64,000 bases of DNA, taken from contig JAIVEN010000004.1 of assembly GCA_026686845.1 (NCBI GenBank), forward strand, positions 23,716,827 to 23,780,826, in the 5' to 3' direction. A program made the translations under genes and the position numbers. Shown here in pieces: positions 48,521 to 60,563 of the stretch. The stretch comes from Adenanthera pavonina. Taxonomy: Eukaryota > Streptophyta > Magnoliopsida > Fabales > Fabaceae. The notes under the pieces were generated by a model. It did not search any database. It worked only from the letters and a program-made list of their open reading frames with translations, and had not been told where the DNA came from. Each line of letters starts with the position of its first letter. Position 1 is the stretch's first letter.

Positions 48521-50941
48521 AAAACTTAAATTTGGCACAGTGCAAGTTTCGATGGGACGATGGAAAAATTGCTAAGTAGGTTAAACTAGAAAAGCTATAT
48601 TATTTGAGAAAATGGTGGTGAGGTGGGAATTGGAGAATTGGGACTGTGGAAGAAAAAAAATAGAAATAATAAAGAGGAGAAGAAAAAAAAGAAAGTGTAT
48701 GCTATGATTATGAAACTTGACTTTTAAAAATTTTTATTATTTTATAGGTATTTTTGCAACACAGCATTTCGGTAAAGTGGAAGTCATTTTCCATGAAAGT
48801 TAACTTACAACATTATGATAAACATTTATGGTAACATGACATTTCGCTAAATTTTTTTTCCACATGATTTGGCTCAAAATGCCTACCTTCACCTACAAGT
48901 TATAAGAGGTATCTACCCAAATATGACGACTTCCCAAATTTTATAAAGATCAGTGATCTGATTCAACTTGTCTTATAGTACGTGTCATGTCCCTTTTGTC
49001 ACATGATATCTTTGTTAAGCATGAGACATGGAGTCGTTACCCTCATAATGCTTAACCATGCCTTCATAATCTTGAGCTTGACTAACTAAATAAATGAGAA
49101 CTCCTTTTCATTTGGGCATAGCCATGATTTCTTAGTCTAACTCCATCATGGACCCAGAGATAACCTTCTTGAATTACGAAGTATAAATCTCATCTTGATC
49201 ACTCAACATCCACCACATGGATCCCAATTTATCTTACTATAACCTATATTATCAGCTAGTTAAAAAGTAACTTCTGATTATCCCAAGAAACAGTGTTCCT
49301 CATGTAATAATCCATGGGGATCATAGGTCTAAGGGATAAATGACACAACTAGATATGAGATTTATTGATGACCTAGTCCATGTAGCTATTTCATTGCGGG
49401 TCGATCTTACACATTGGTCTCTAATAATGTGCTTATAATTTGGATTTGTATCTCCATACTTGATCATCACATGATGATCATTCATGATCATATTTGTCTT
49501 AATTCATTATTGTTCCCACAACAATAATCGACTAGGAACATTTAGAATAATTATCATATAATATGTAATGGATCATACAATAAAGAACTTTCATCATGCT
49601 TTCACCTGATAATCCCTTACATTGCATTTTAAAGTGAGAAAAATTTACTATCATCATGCTTTCACCAACAACATTGAAGCTTGTGGCTGTCACTTCTATT
49701 AATAGATTTAAGGATCCAAATGACTTCTTGGTGCACTCTCTAACTTTGATTTGAATAGATATGGGTTGTCATCAGCATTGCCATCATCAATGATGTCTCT
49801 GGAGTAAACCTTCTTAAAAACATCATTTTAGTAAGTGGGATCTGCTTTAGATCAAATGAACATACGATTTAAAACTTTATATTAAAGGACCTAAAATCAC
49901 CAAAACTGTGTTACCCCAAATAACGTTCATATCAGTAGTTAGCATATAATTAACCAATTTAACACTCCTTTTTTGAAATTTAGTCATTTAGTTTTGATAT
50001 ACATATAATTAGTTTTTTTTTTCAGATTTATAGATTATGGTAGAGAAGACAATATTCCAATAAAATCATTAGGTTCCAAAGAAAAGATCAACATATGAAG
50101 GAAGAGGTTCAAAAATAAGCAAGCTTTCATTTGTTGAGGTATATATGAAATGAGTTGGCTTTAAATTAAAAATAATGAATGCATAAATGGTCATGTAAAA
50201 AAGAAAACAAAATTGATGTACAAAGAAAAAAGTAAAGCAAGTTTTGATGGGATGATGGAATAATTTTCTGAGTAGGTTAAATTGGAAGAGATATATTATT
50301 TGAGAAGGTGGTGGTGAGGTAGGAATTAGAGAATTGGGAGAGTGTGAGAAAAACATATTGTGGATGCTATGATTATGAAACTTGGCTTTCAAATTTTTTT
50401 ATGATTTTGGTAAGTATTTTTGTGACATAGCATTTCAGTAAATTGGAAGTCATTATCCATGAAACTTAACTTACGGCTTCATGATAAATATTTATAGTAA
50501 AATGGCATTTCGGTAATTTTTTTCCAAATGATTTGCTTCAAAATACACACCATCTTTCAGCCTACAAGTTATTGTAGGTATCAACCCAGACATTGCAACT
50601 ACCTAAAATTTTATAAAGATCGGTGATCCTGTACAACTTGTCTTATAGTACGTGTTAGTTCCCTTTTGTCACATGATATCTTGGTTAAGCATGAGACATA
50701 GAGTCGTCACCTTCATATTGCTTAACCATGCTTTCATGATCCCGAGCTTGACTGACTAAACAAAGGAAAGCTCATTTTCATTTGAGTACGGCCATGTATT
50801 TCTTAGTCTTACTCTGTCTTAGGGCCCAAAGATATCTTTCTTGTATTAAGATGGACAAATCTTATCTTGATCAATCAACATCCATAACATGAATCCCATT
50901 ATATTTGAACATAACCTACATCATCACCTAGTTAAAAGAGT

Positions 50942-51963
50942 GTAACACCTTAACTATGTCCCACATTACCCATGTATTGTACCTAATTATGCTCCATAAA
51001 ACATGTTTAGAAGTTTGAGTAATTTTCTTTCTCTGGGTTACTATTCATTTGGTTAAGCCCTTTTTCACTGGTGGATTTTAAAAATTCATAATAATTGTAG
51101 AAAAATTCTATCAAGGTAATTCAAGTCTCTAAAAATACATTGAAATCTCATCTACTTGGGAAAAATATGAAACTTTAATTTTGTTGGGCCAATTCATGCA
51201 GTTTATTACTCATAGTTTTACTGTACAAATGGTCAATAATAATGCCCAGGTTTTATAGCCTTAAATTTGAAAATTTATTTTACATTCTATCCTCAACCAA
51301 TTCATGCTTTCTTTAATTATTAGAAAGCACTACATGTCTCTTTATAGCCATATTTATCTTATACATTTATTCAAATAAAACAGAGCATGGAATCATTTTA
51401 AACTACTAAGGGTCATAATAGAACTTCTATTGGAATAGTTTTGAGAAAACATGTATATCTCTCATTATATAGCTCCAATTGCTCTCAAACTAGTGGCATA
51501 TCAAACCTAAAACATAGATCTTTCCATGAATAAATACCATTGTTTTTTTGGAGCTCTACACAATTTTATCATGTCTTTTAAATTGAGTGATACTTAAGTA
51601 AAATTCTTAGTTTCCACACAAATGTCCAATTTTGAACCTCAATTTAAAAAAAACACTATAAATTGTATGCATGCCTAATTCAAATGCTCTTTAGTTTGTT
51701 GAAAAGCTTACTTTGTGTACTTTCATAGCATATATAAAACTCATACTAGATCCTCTATTTCGAATAGAGCACCCCAATTTCTTTCACAACTGGTCATTTT
51801 AAACAAAATTACATTTTAAGCTTTGAAACCATTGCTATACATTATATACATGCTTCAAACTTGTCCAAACCATATTCATAACATTGTAAGAGACTTATGG
51901 GTACATGACAACAAGCATGAACAATTTCATTAGTTCATATGAAATTTTACATTAAATTTTACT
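50942..51963 (-). mobile_element. Family-A gypsy LTR fragment
   Basis: Starts TGTAACACCTTAACTATG inside tandem unit 3. It aligns with LTR-A copies (ACATTACCCATGTATTGTACC; 51415-51560 with 11930-12070). Its other end is replaced near 51964 by copia LTR sequence, so the junction is a deletion or recombination point rather than a clean insertion. Confidence 0.7.
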
Positions 51964-52973
51964 TTGGAATAAGTTTGATAAAAAGTTTCTCTGATAGACA
52001 AACTTTGGTTTTTGAAAATTTGAATTTCGAAAAGAAGAACTTTTGTGCTATATTGAGCTGCTTACTGATAGATGAATTTTGAGTACCATAATTTGAATTT
52101 CAAATGCACTGTATCAATATGGAACAACTGTTCACACTTAGTAGAAGAACTTATCCTTGAAAATTCATATGTTCCAATATGGAAATATTTTTCAAAGATG
52201 AAAATTCGAATTTTGTCTTTCAATAGATGAACTTTGAAGTTCAACATTGAAGTCTTTGACTTATGGTCTTGGTGAAATTTATCTGTTGACACCCCAAAAT
52301 TCAAACTTTGGATGTCAGATGCATTAAATATTGTTGGTGAATGGATAGTTTTATAAAGTAACCATTGGGTAACATCTCTAACAGCTAGATCTTGTCTCTA
52401 ATGTATAGTTAAGACAAAAATTGATAAACAAAATTTCATTTGAAGGTGTGGTTAACAAATTTATGTTGTGTATACTGAAACTCTGTTAAATTCTTCAGTC
52501 AAAGTCATTTACTCTCACATACCTCATTTATTGCTCTTCAACTATCAAACATACTTTGTATTAGAGAGTTTCTCCTCTTATAAACAATCTTATCTTCATT
52601 TGAAAGAAAGATTTTCTTGTGAGGAGACTTCATAGAGGAGTTGGTAAGCACTTAGCTAGAGTACAGAGAGTGAAACTGTAAGCTCTTGAAACAGAGCATA
52701 AAGTTGTATTGTGGTATTGCAAGGAGCCCATCAAATTCTTGCAAGATAGTGGAAAATCTCAAGTGGTAGTTTGAGGATTAGACGTAGATCAAGGGAAAGA
52801 GACCAAACTAGGATAAATCTCTGTGTCTTTTCTTCCTTTACCATGCTCACTAGTTTGTTATATTTTACACTCTATTTTTCTTCTACTCTTGCTTTCACTG
52901 TTCTTTTATGCTTTTGTAGAAAATTTAAATCTTCCCAATTCACCTCTCCTCTTGGAAGCCAGCAGACCTGACA
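51964..52973 (+). repeat. 5' LTR of Copia-2, 5'-truncated
   Basis: Aligns with 63497 onward of the 3' LTR (AAGAAGAACTTTT, CCAATATGGAAATATTTTTCAAAG) and ends CAGACCTGACA. The TATAAATA box of the 3' LTR (63952) corresponds to TTGATAAACA near 52430, so the core promoter is damaged. Confidence 0.85.
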
Positions 52974-52975
52974 AA

Positions 52976-52988
52976 TGGCATCAGAGCC
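52976..52988 (+). other. Primer binding site of Copia-2
   Basis: TGGCATCAGAGCC two bases after the LTR end, one change from the initiator-Met tRNA site TGGTATCAGAGCC. Confidence 0.9.
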
Positions 52989-53028
52989 TGGACTCCCAAG
53001 CAAATGATCTAACAATCCAGGAAAATCA

Positions 53029-54750
53029 ATGGTTGACTTTGGAGAGAGTATTTTTCTAGAGGGAAATAACACAAATAGACCTCTTGGCTTTAGTGGAGAG
53101 TATTATGGATACTGGAAGATGAGAATACAAATCTATCTCCAGTCCATTGATCTAGACATCTTGTCAGTCATCCAAAAAGGGGATTTTATCCCAATAAAGC
53201 TGCAAGATGATGGCAAATACAAAGAGAAGCCAGAAGATGAATGGAATGAGGAAGATAAGAGAAGAGTCATGTTGAACTTTAAGGAAAACACTGCCTGGTC
53301 AGTGCACTCAACCAGGATGAATTCTATAGAGTGTCATAATGTACCACAACCAAGGGTATGTGGGATACTCTAGAAATTGCTCACAAAAGAACTACTGGAG
53401 TAAGGGAGAACAAATTGAACTCCTGCATTGGTGAGTATGAAAGCTTTAGAATGATAGAAGAAAAGAGCATTAAAAAGTTGCAAAAAAGATGCACCCTCAT
53501 TATGAATCAACTGAAAAGTCTAGGCAAGGAGTACACACAGCCAGAGAAAGTCAAAAAAATTCTTAGAGCTCTTCCTCTAGAATAACAAACAAAAGTAAAA
53601 GTAATAGAAGAAGCCAAAGGAGAGTCAATGGCTTCAGTCATAGTATTCTTCAGTAGCCTTGAGGAGTATGAGGGCAAAATGAAAGCTCTCAAGGAAGTTG
53701 ATCAAGATAAGAAGAAAAAGGACCTTGCATTGAAAGCTTCAAAAAAAAAAGAAGAAGAGTCTGATGATGAAGAAGATTTGGATGAAGAGACTCTGGCTAT
53801 GTTGGTTAGAAAATTCGGAAAGTTCTACAGCAAGAAAAGAAATAAAAGTTTCTTTAAGAAAGGAGCAACTGCAGACAATAAGAAAGAAGGCAAAGAGTTT
53901 GTCACCTGCTATGAATGCAAAAAGTAAGGACACATCAAATGGGATTGTCCACAATTCCTGAAAAAGCAAGAAAAATAAAAGAAAGCTGCTGACAAAGGCA
54001 AAAAAAAAATGCATATATTTCATCAATCTGGGGTAACAGCTCAAATGAAGAAGATGAAGATGAAGAAGAAATTACCAACATTTACTTGATGGCACTTGCA
54101 TCTGAAGAGACTCCAAGCTTATCTAATCATGATCATGAAGATAAGATATATGAATCTGAACCTTCCTATTCTGAATTGCTTGATGCATTCATGATGTACA
54201 TAATGAGTTCATTAAAACTGCAAAAGAATTAAAACTGGCTAAGAAGAAGATTAGCAAGTTTGAATCTGATTGCAAATTATCTGACACTGTATCTCTGCAT
54301 AAAACTAAATCTGTTTGTTATACATCATGCACTAAACTGAAAAAGAACAATGAATATCTTTTGAAAATCATGGCTAAACTCACTAAGGGTAAATATATGT
54401 TGTTTGCTTTATTAGGAAGTCAAAGAATTGTACAAGGAAAAGCTGGACTTGGCTATGATCTTTGTACAGTTAAGTAAAAGAATGAAAAGAAAAGTTAAAA
54501 TCTGTATATGAGACATTTTGTGCATACTGATAGGCATAAAAAGAAAAATCACACCTCAAAATGCATTAAATCTTATACCCAATCAAAATATGTGAAATAA
54601 AAGTATTATCTGCATTGCTTTCTTCCTGCATCACAATCTAGCAGTCCCTTTTTTACCTGCCACTTCTGTAACAAGAAAGGACATGTTTCCAGTTTATGTT
54701 TGTTAAAGAAAAATGGACTTGGCAGGAAGATAGAATGGGTTCTCAAGGTA
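53029..54750 (+). pseudogene. Copia-2 gag with two zinc knuckles
   Basis: Starts MVDFGESIFLEGNNTNRP at 53029. The capsid part (GYWKMRIQIYLQSIDLDI) keeps the Trp and Gln codons that are stops in Copia-1. A frameshift near 53360 moves to the frame MWDTLEIAHKRTTG and a TAA follows LRALPLE. The linker ETLAMLVRKFGKFYSKKRN matches Copia-1. The first knuckle, CYECKK-stop-GHIKWDC (53907-53948), has a TAA in it. The second, CHFCNKKGHVSSLC (54658-54699), is a perfect CX2CX4HX4C. Two knuckles suggest that the ancestor had a double zinc-finger gag. Confidence 0.88.
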
Positions 54751-57700
54751 TATCTATCTCTAGGGAAAATGCCACTGGCAGAAAATAACCCAAGAAGATT
54801 TAGGTAGCTAAAGAGAAAAGCTGAATCTTGGTTTGCAAGTTTGACTTAGAGCAAGAAAAAGTAACAAATGATATATAGATAGTGCTTGCTCAAGTCATAT
54901 GACTAGTGACAAGGAGAAGTTCATCACCCTTAAAGACAAGAAAGGAGGAAAGGTGACCTTTGGAGGTGACTATTATGGCAAAACAGTTGGCATTGGTATT
55001 GTGGGCAAGAATCCTAAAACATCTAAGTGCTGCTTGTAGTTGGACTCAACCACAACCTACTGAGTGTGAGTCAGACCTGTGACAAAGGGAATTGGGTACT
55101 ATTTGACTCAAAGTTTTGCCTAGTAATTAGAAAAAGTGATCATAAAGTAATTCTTAAAGCTCAAAGGGAAGGTAACTGCTATACTATTGATCTTGATGAA
55201 CTCGCCACCTTAGATTCTGTATGTTTAATTAGTAAAGATAATGATAGTTGGTTGTGGCATAGAAGACTGGCATATGTTAACATGAACTAACTAAAAAAAT
55301 TAATTAAGAATGAATTGGTCACTGGTTTACCAAATATCTCTTCTGAAAAGGATAAAGAATATGATGCATGCCTCAAAGGGAAACAAACTAAATCATCATT
55401 CAAATCTAAAAATGCAATCATCACATCTAGACTACTATAGTTATTGCATATGAATTTGATAGGTCCATCCAGAATAAAAAGCATTGGTGGAAACTTGTAT
55501 GTGCTTATGATTGCAGATGATTACTCTAGATTTACCTGGACTTTGTTCCTTTCTTCCAAAAGTGAAACATTTGATGCATGTAACCTTGGCTAAGAAAGTA
55601 CAAAATAAGAAAAATATTTCCATTGTGTCTATTAGGTCTAATCATGGAGGAGAATTTAAAAACTCAACCTTTCTAGAGTACTGTGAAGAACATGGAATTG
55701 ATCACAACTTCTCAATACCAAGGACTCCTCTGTAAAATGGAGTGGTGGAGAGAAAGGACAAAACAATTGGAGAAATGACCAGAACAATGCTGAACAAAAA
55801 GGAGCTTCCTCAAGTTTTCTAGGTTGATGCAGTAAACACAGTAAGCTATATCATTAACAGAGCCTACATTAGACCAATTCTGGGGAAAACACCATGAGCT
55901 GTACAAAGAAAGGAAGCCAGACCTCTCACACCTACATGTATTTGGCTATAAATGCTTCATTCACAACAATGGAAAAGAGAATCTGGGTAAGTTTGATGCC
56001 AAATCAGATGAAGATATATTTCTTGTCTATTCAAGTAGAAGAAAAGCATATAGGATTCTCAATAAAAAGACTAGAACTATAGAAGAATCTATGCATGTTG
56101 TGTTTATTGAAAATAAAACTTTAAGATGATCTTATTTTTAACTTTAAGAACTTGAATCTTTTTGGAGAAGATAAAATTGAACCTCCAAAAATATCTGAAT
56201 CTATTAATGTAAAGGAAGATATTTAGGGGATATATCTTGAATCTGAAAATAATGAAGAAATCTCTCAAGAACTCCCTAGAGCTTGGAGATATCAAAGGAA
56301 TCATCTTGTTAATCAAGTGATTAAGGATGTTCAAGAGAATGTTAAAACTAGAAGACAACTTAGGGATCAAATAAACAACTGTGCATTCATTTTTCAAATT
56401 GAACATAAGTATACTAAAGAAACCTTAACTGATGAATATTGGATACTAGCTATGCAAGATGAACTAAATCAGTTTGAAAAAAATCAGGTTTGGGATTTAG
56501 TGCTTAGACCTAAAGATGACCCTATTATTGGAACTAAATGGGTTTTTAGAAATAAGCTTGATGAATCAGGAACCATCATTAGAAATAAAGCAAGATTAGT
56601 TGTTAAAGGATATCATTAAGAAGAGGGTATTATTTATGAGGAAACTTTTGCCCTAGTTGCAAGATTGGAAGCAATAAGAATCCTCTTGGCCTGTGCATGC
56701 ATGAAAAACATAATGTTATATCAAATAGATGTAAAAAGTGTTTTTTTGAATGGATATATCATGGATGAGGTTTATGTTGATCAACCCTCCAGGTTTTGAG
56801 GACTCAACAAAACCAAATCATATTTATAAACTGAAGAAAGCTCTTTATTGCTTAAAACATGCTCCTAGAGCATGGTATGAAAGGTTAAGTAATTTTCTAA
56901 CTAAAAAGGGATTTAGTAGAGGAAACATAGATACAACTCTATTCACCAAGAAAGAAAATAAAGACTTATTTGTTGTTCAAATTTATGTTGATGATATTAC
57001 ATTTGGTGCTACTAATGAATCTCTTTGCAAGAATTTCTCTAAGCTAATTCAGAGTGAATTTGAAATATCAATGATGGGTGAGCTTAACTTCTTCCTTGGA
57101 CTGCAAATTAAACAATGTGATGATGATATCTTCCTTAATCAATCAAAATATTTGAAGGAGTTGCTAAAAAAGTTTGGTATGGAAAACACTAAGTCAATGG
57201 GGACTCCTATGGCTACTACAACAAAACTTGATATAAATGAAGGGGGAAAAGCTCTTTGACATAACTCATTATAGGAGAATGATTGGCTTCTTGTTGTTTC
57301 TAAAAGCTAGTAGACCTAACATTATGTTTAGTATTTGTATGTGTGAAAGGTTCCAATCTTCTCCCAAAGAGTCTCATGCAATAGCTGGGAAAAGAATTTT
57401 TAGATACCTAATTAGAACATCACATATGGGACTTTAGTTTCCAAAAGCCAATAGAGAAGAACTCACAGGATATACTGATACTGACTTTGACGGATCTAAA
57501 ACTAACAGAAAAAGCACAAGTGGAACATGTTAATTTATTGGTGGATCACTAGTTTCATAGTTTAGCAAGAAGCAGAACAGTGTGGCTCTCTCCACAGCAC
57601 AAGCTGAGTATGTTGTAGCTGGCAATTGTTGTACTCAAGTCCTTTGGATAAAACAGTAACTTGAAAATCTTGAGATTAAGATGAAGGAGACACCAATAAA

Positions 57701-57935
57701 GTGTGAAAATCAAAGTGCTATCAATATCACAAAGAATCCTATCATGCATTCAAGGATAAAGCACATTGAAGTAAGGCATCACTTCATAAGGGATTATATT
57801 TTAAAAGGAGACATCAAATTGGAATACATCCCTTCTGAAGATCAAATTGCAGATATTCTGACTAAGCCTCTTGCAGAAGATAGACACTGCAAAATTAGAA
57901 GGGAATTAGGAATGGTAAATCCCAATGAATTGTAA
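54751..57935 (+). pseudogene. Copia-2 pol: protease, integrase, RT, RNase H
   Basis: The protease motif is YIDSACSSHMTSD (DSA at 54878-54886; the Trp before it is a TGA stop). The GAG-pre-integrase domain is at 55027-55290. In integrase, HMDL has become HMNL (AAT at 55453-55455) and SDHGGEF has become SNHGGEF (AAT at 55640-55642), while E in NGVVERK remains, so two of three catalytic acids are gone. RT opens with MQDELNQFEKNQVWDL and has an intact YVDD (56984-56995), then MGELNFFLGLQIKQ. RNase H has ALSTAQAEYVVAGNCC and ends GMVNPNEL at 57935. Multiple stops are present. Confidence 0.9.
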
Positions 57936-58287
57936 GCAAACCTCTATCTATATCTACTTAAAGTTTTTGACATTAAATTAATACTTACTTTAGTATCAGA
58001 GTCTGTTTAAGATGTGTTGCAGGTACTCCACATGAGTTAAGATGATAACAAATCTATATACTAAAGTTAATTAGACCTACACAATCAAAAGATACTGAAG
58101 GAAGTAGAAAATTTAAACTTTTAGGCCATATCTGTAAGTTTAAGAACTTGAAATTCACATTTCAAAGGGCCATTAGAAGAATTTACATGTTAAATTGTGT
58201 TTTTGAATGAATTAGCATCTCAATATTCGAACTTAGATGATCATCAGATGAATTTTAGTAGCTTACACATTGTTATAGTACTTTCAT
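57936..58287 (+). other. Copia-2 spacer after pol
   Basis: Noncoding internal DNA (about 350 bp) leading to the TTCAT duplication at 58283-58287. It corresponds to the Copia-1 spacer at 31352-32329. Confidence 0.6.
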
Positions 58288-59913
58288 TGTTAATTCAGAT
58301 GTTTGATGATTCCAAAACAAATGAGCTTGGAAATCCAATATCAAAGGAATACAAGTAAAATGAAGAATAAAGTTAGAGTTTCCTAAAGATTGAAGAGCTA
58401 TTTCACATGTTGTAAGAAACTATTTGTAAAAGAAGGTAGATAAGTTTTTAATTTCAATTAACCTATTACTAAATGAGATGACTAATTAAATGATTAATGA
58501 ATAGCTTATGATTTCAAAAATGGTTTTCATGAAAAGAGCTATCTTATGAGAATAAAGCTTCAATTTCAAAATGATTCTAAGTGTTCAATTGGTTTTCATG
58601 AAATTGTTTTAGCTTATGGGGATAAGGTCTCAATTTCAAAGATGTCTCTAAGTGTTTACCTTGTTTTAAAGAAAATATTATACCATAACCATTGAAGGTT
58701 ATGTGAATAAAGATTCAATATCAAAGCTTTTCCAAAGTCATTCTTCAATTTTATGAAAAAGGGATTGAGATTATTCGTATAACACAGCTTAAGGATCAAG
58801 TTCTCAAGTTTGACTAGATGGTTATCCTAACAAGGTAGCACCTTATTCGCATAAGGGAGTGAATAGTGAGGGAAAGTGGTACTGTACAGCTCGTTATGCG
58901 CATAATCTAGGGTGGTTATCCACATAACCTATATTTCAAAATACTTCAAATTTTCTTGGGTCAACAGGCTATCCGCATAACTTATATTTCAAAATACTTG
59001 AACTGTCCTTGGGTAAATTGATTATTCAAATAACCTTGGGAGGTTATCCTAATAACCTAAGTTTTACAAAAACTGAATTTGGAAAAAACTTAACGTTACC
59101 CTAATAATTGAGTAGGTTTTCATGAAAATGATTTTAAGCTAAAACTTAGTTATTCCGGGTTGCATGTTATCCGCATAACCTAGCTAGGTTATTTGTATAA
59201 CGAAAGCTCTACATTGAAAACAAAGGAAAACAGTTACCCGTTATTCACATAACTTGAGGAGGATATTCTCATAACCTCTGTCAGATGCATTTACTAAGGT
59301 GTGTGAATGGCTATTTTTCTAAGAGTAACGGCTAATCCTTGTTTCCAACGGATAGTTTTACCCCAAAACTATAAATAAGACCTCATTTAAGTTGTTGGGT
59401 AATGAGAAAAATAATAAATATGTCAAAACTCTGCTGATTAGATTTTTGATTCATTCAAAGCTTACCAACCCTCTGTTTAGCTCATTCATTGTATCATAAC
59501 TTTCTATCCACTCTTTTGAGAGAGTTTTTAATTCTATATACATCTATACACTTGTAGATAGTGCTTAGTGTGAGAATATACTAAGGGAGATATTCTTACT
59601 CTTGAGTAAGAAGAGTGAGAGAGTTTGTTTTAGCTCAAGGTTCAGGCTGGTGTTGTGCTGCGGTAATTGCAAGAACCTATTCAAATCTTGCAAGAGATAG
59701 TAGAGAAATCTCAAGTGGTGGCTTGAGGACTAGACGTAGGTCAAGTACAGTAAACTGAACCAGGATAAATCACTATGTCTTCTTCTCATTACTCTTTATT
59801 TCTTATACTCTCTTTCTCAGTAAACTTTTAGTATCACCACTGTATTTCATTTTTGCAGAAAAATCTCAATCTTCCCAATTCACCCCCTTCTTGGGAAGCC
59901 AGTTGAACTAACA
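58288..59913 (+). mobile_element. Solo copia LTR of a sister family
   Basis: 1626 bp, TGTTAATTCAGATG...GAACTAACA, with the exact duplication TTCAT (58283-58287 and 59914-59918). The start (TTTGATGATTCCAAAACAA), the end (AATCTTCCCAATTCACCCCC) and the promoter region match the Copia-1/2 LTRs. The middle instead carries GGTTATCCGCATAACC-type palindromes. No internal sequence remains. Confidence 0.93.
59370..59377 (+). promoter_or_regulatory. TATA box of the sister-family solo LTR
   Basis: TATAAATA preceded by a CAACGGATAGTTTT run, as in the 7610 and 29142 LTRs. Confidence 0.6.
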
Positions 59914-60563
59914 TTCATAACCCTCGAAATTTGTCTGTTGGATGATGGAAATTCGAATTTCTGAAATGCAATGAAAATGATGACTTTGCTCAAAATGCTT
60001 TTAGTGTGAATTCCATATCTCAAAATATGAATTTTAGAGAATCTTTACAAAACTTTTTTTATCTCTAAATTCATCTATTGAAACATACTTTTATGACTAA
60101 GTCTCTGTAAAATGAACTTTTATAAGTGAAATTAGTCTATTGCTTTAATTCTCTTTGATTACTATGTTGTGTGAACTCTCAAAATTCGAACTTTGATGAC
60201 TTAAAATTCGTCTTTTGATTCTTGTTTCTTGAACCTAGCTTCTGTCAAATGAACTTCAGGAAGAAAATTCATCTATCAAAAAGCCTCCTTATGTTGGTTA
60301 AACTAGTAACTGCTCAAAATTTGAATTTTGACACCTCAAAATTCGTCTATTGAACAGTTATAGACGTTAAAACCAAATTATAGACGTTAAAACCAAAGGT
60401 CTTCCTTTGAACAGATACAACTCTATTCATCTCTCTCTCAAGTCTCTTCACATGCTTTCTTAAATTCCCATTAATTCTATTCACGAATCCTCTTTTCCCA
60501 CCAATTAAACTTCTTTTCGCACCTAATAAATTCATTCCTTTCATCTTTCTGCAACATTGATCC
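59914..60563 (+). other. Copia-2 spacer before third ORF
   Basis: Carries AAATTCGTCT/AAATTCGAATTT modules and a 20-bp perfect tandem duplication (60358-60377, 60378-60397; TTATAGACGTTAAAACC). A 94-codon minus frame overlapping its end is not a gene. Confidence 0.6.

Larger units (their letters stand above)
44622..48542. mobile_element. CACTA-type transposon with a captured gene piece
   Basis: 3921 bp. The left end is CATTACATCAAAA (CACTA with C to T). The right end is TTTGGCACAGTG, whose reverse complement starts CACTGTGCC. The 3-bp duplication CAA lies at 44619-44621 and 48543-48545, as expected for CACTA. The paralogous tandem unit at 50230-50250 reads AAAGCAAGTTTTGATGGG without the insert, which is an empty site confirming the boundaries. 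Both ends carry arrays of inverted GTTGGC(G/A)TTT / AAACGCCAAC motifs (subterminal repeats that transposase would bind). No transposase is seen, so it is non-autonomous. It contains a Rab GTPase exon (45698-45799) and a perfect hairpin. Confidence 0.85.
42999..50941 (+). repeat. Tandem array of a ~1.7-kb repeat, about 2.3 units
   Basis: Unit 1 is 42999-44618 plus 48546-48706 (split by CACTA). Unit 2 is about 48707-50369. Unit 3 is about 50370-50941, cut by a family-A LTR. Each begins GATTATGAAACTTG and passes through AAAGTGGAAGTCAT, GTGTCATGTCCCTTTT (or a close variant) and, in units 1-2, CCCACAACAAT and CAAGTTTTGATGGG-type sequence. No protein is recognised. The content looks like LTR-derived noncoding DNA. 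Unit starts are also related to the 18871-20475 duplication. Frames at 43108-43386 and 50069-50392 are not supported as genes. Confidence 0.75.
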
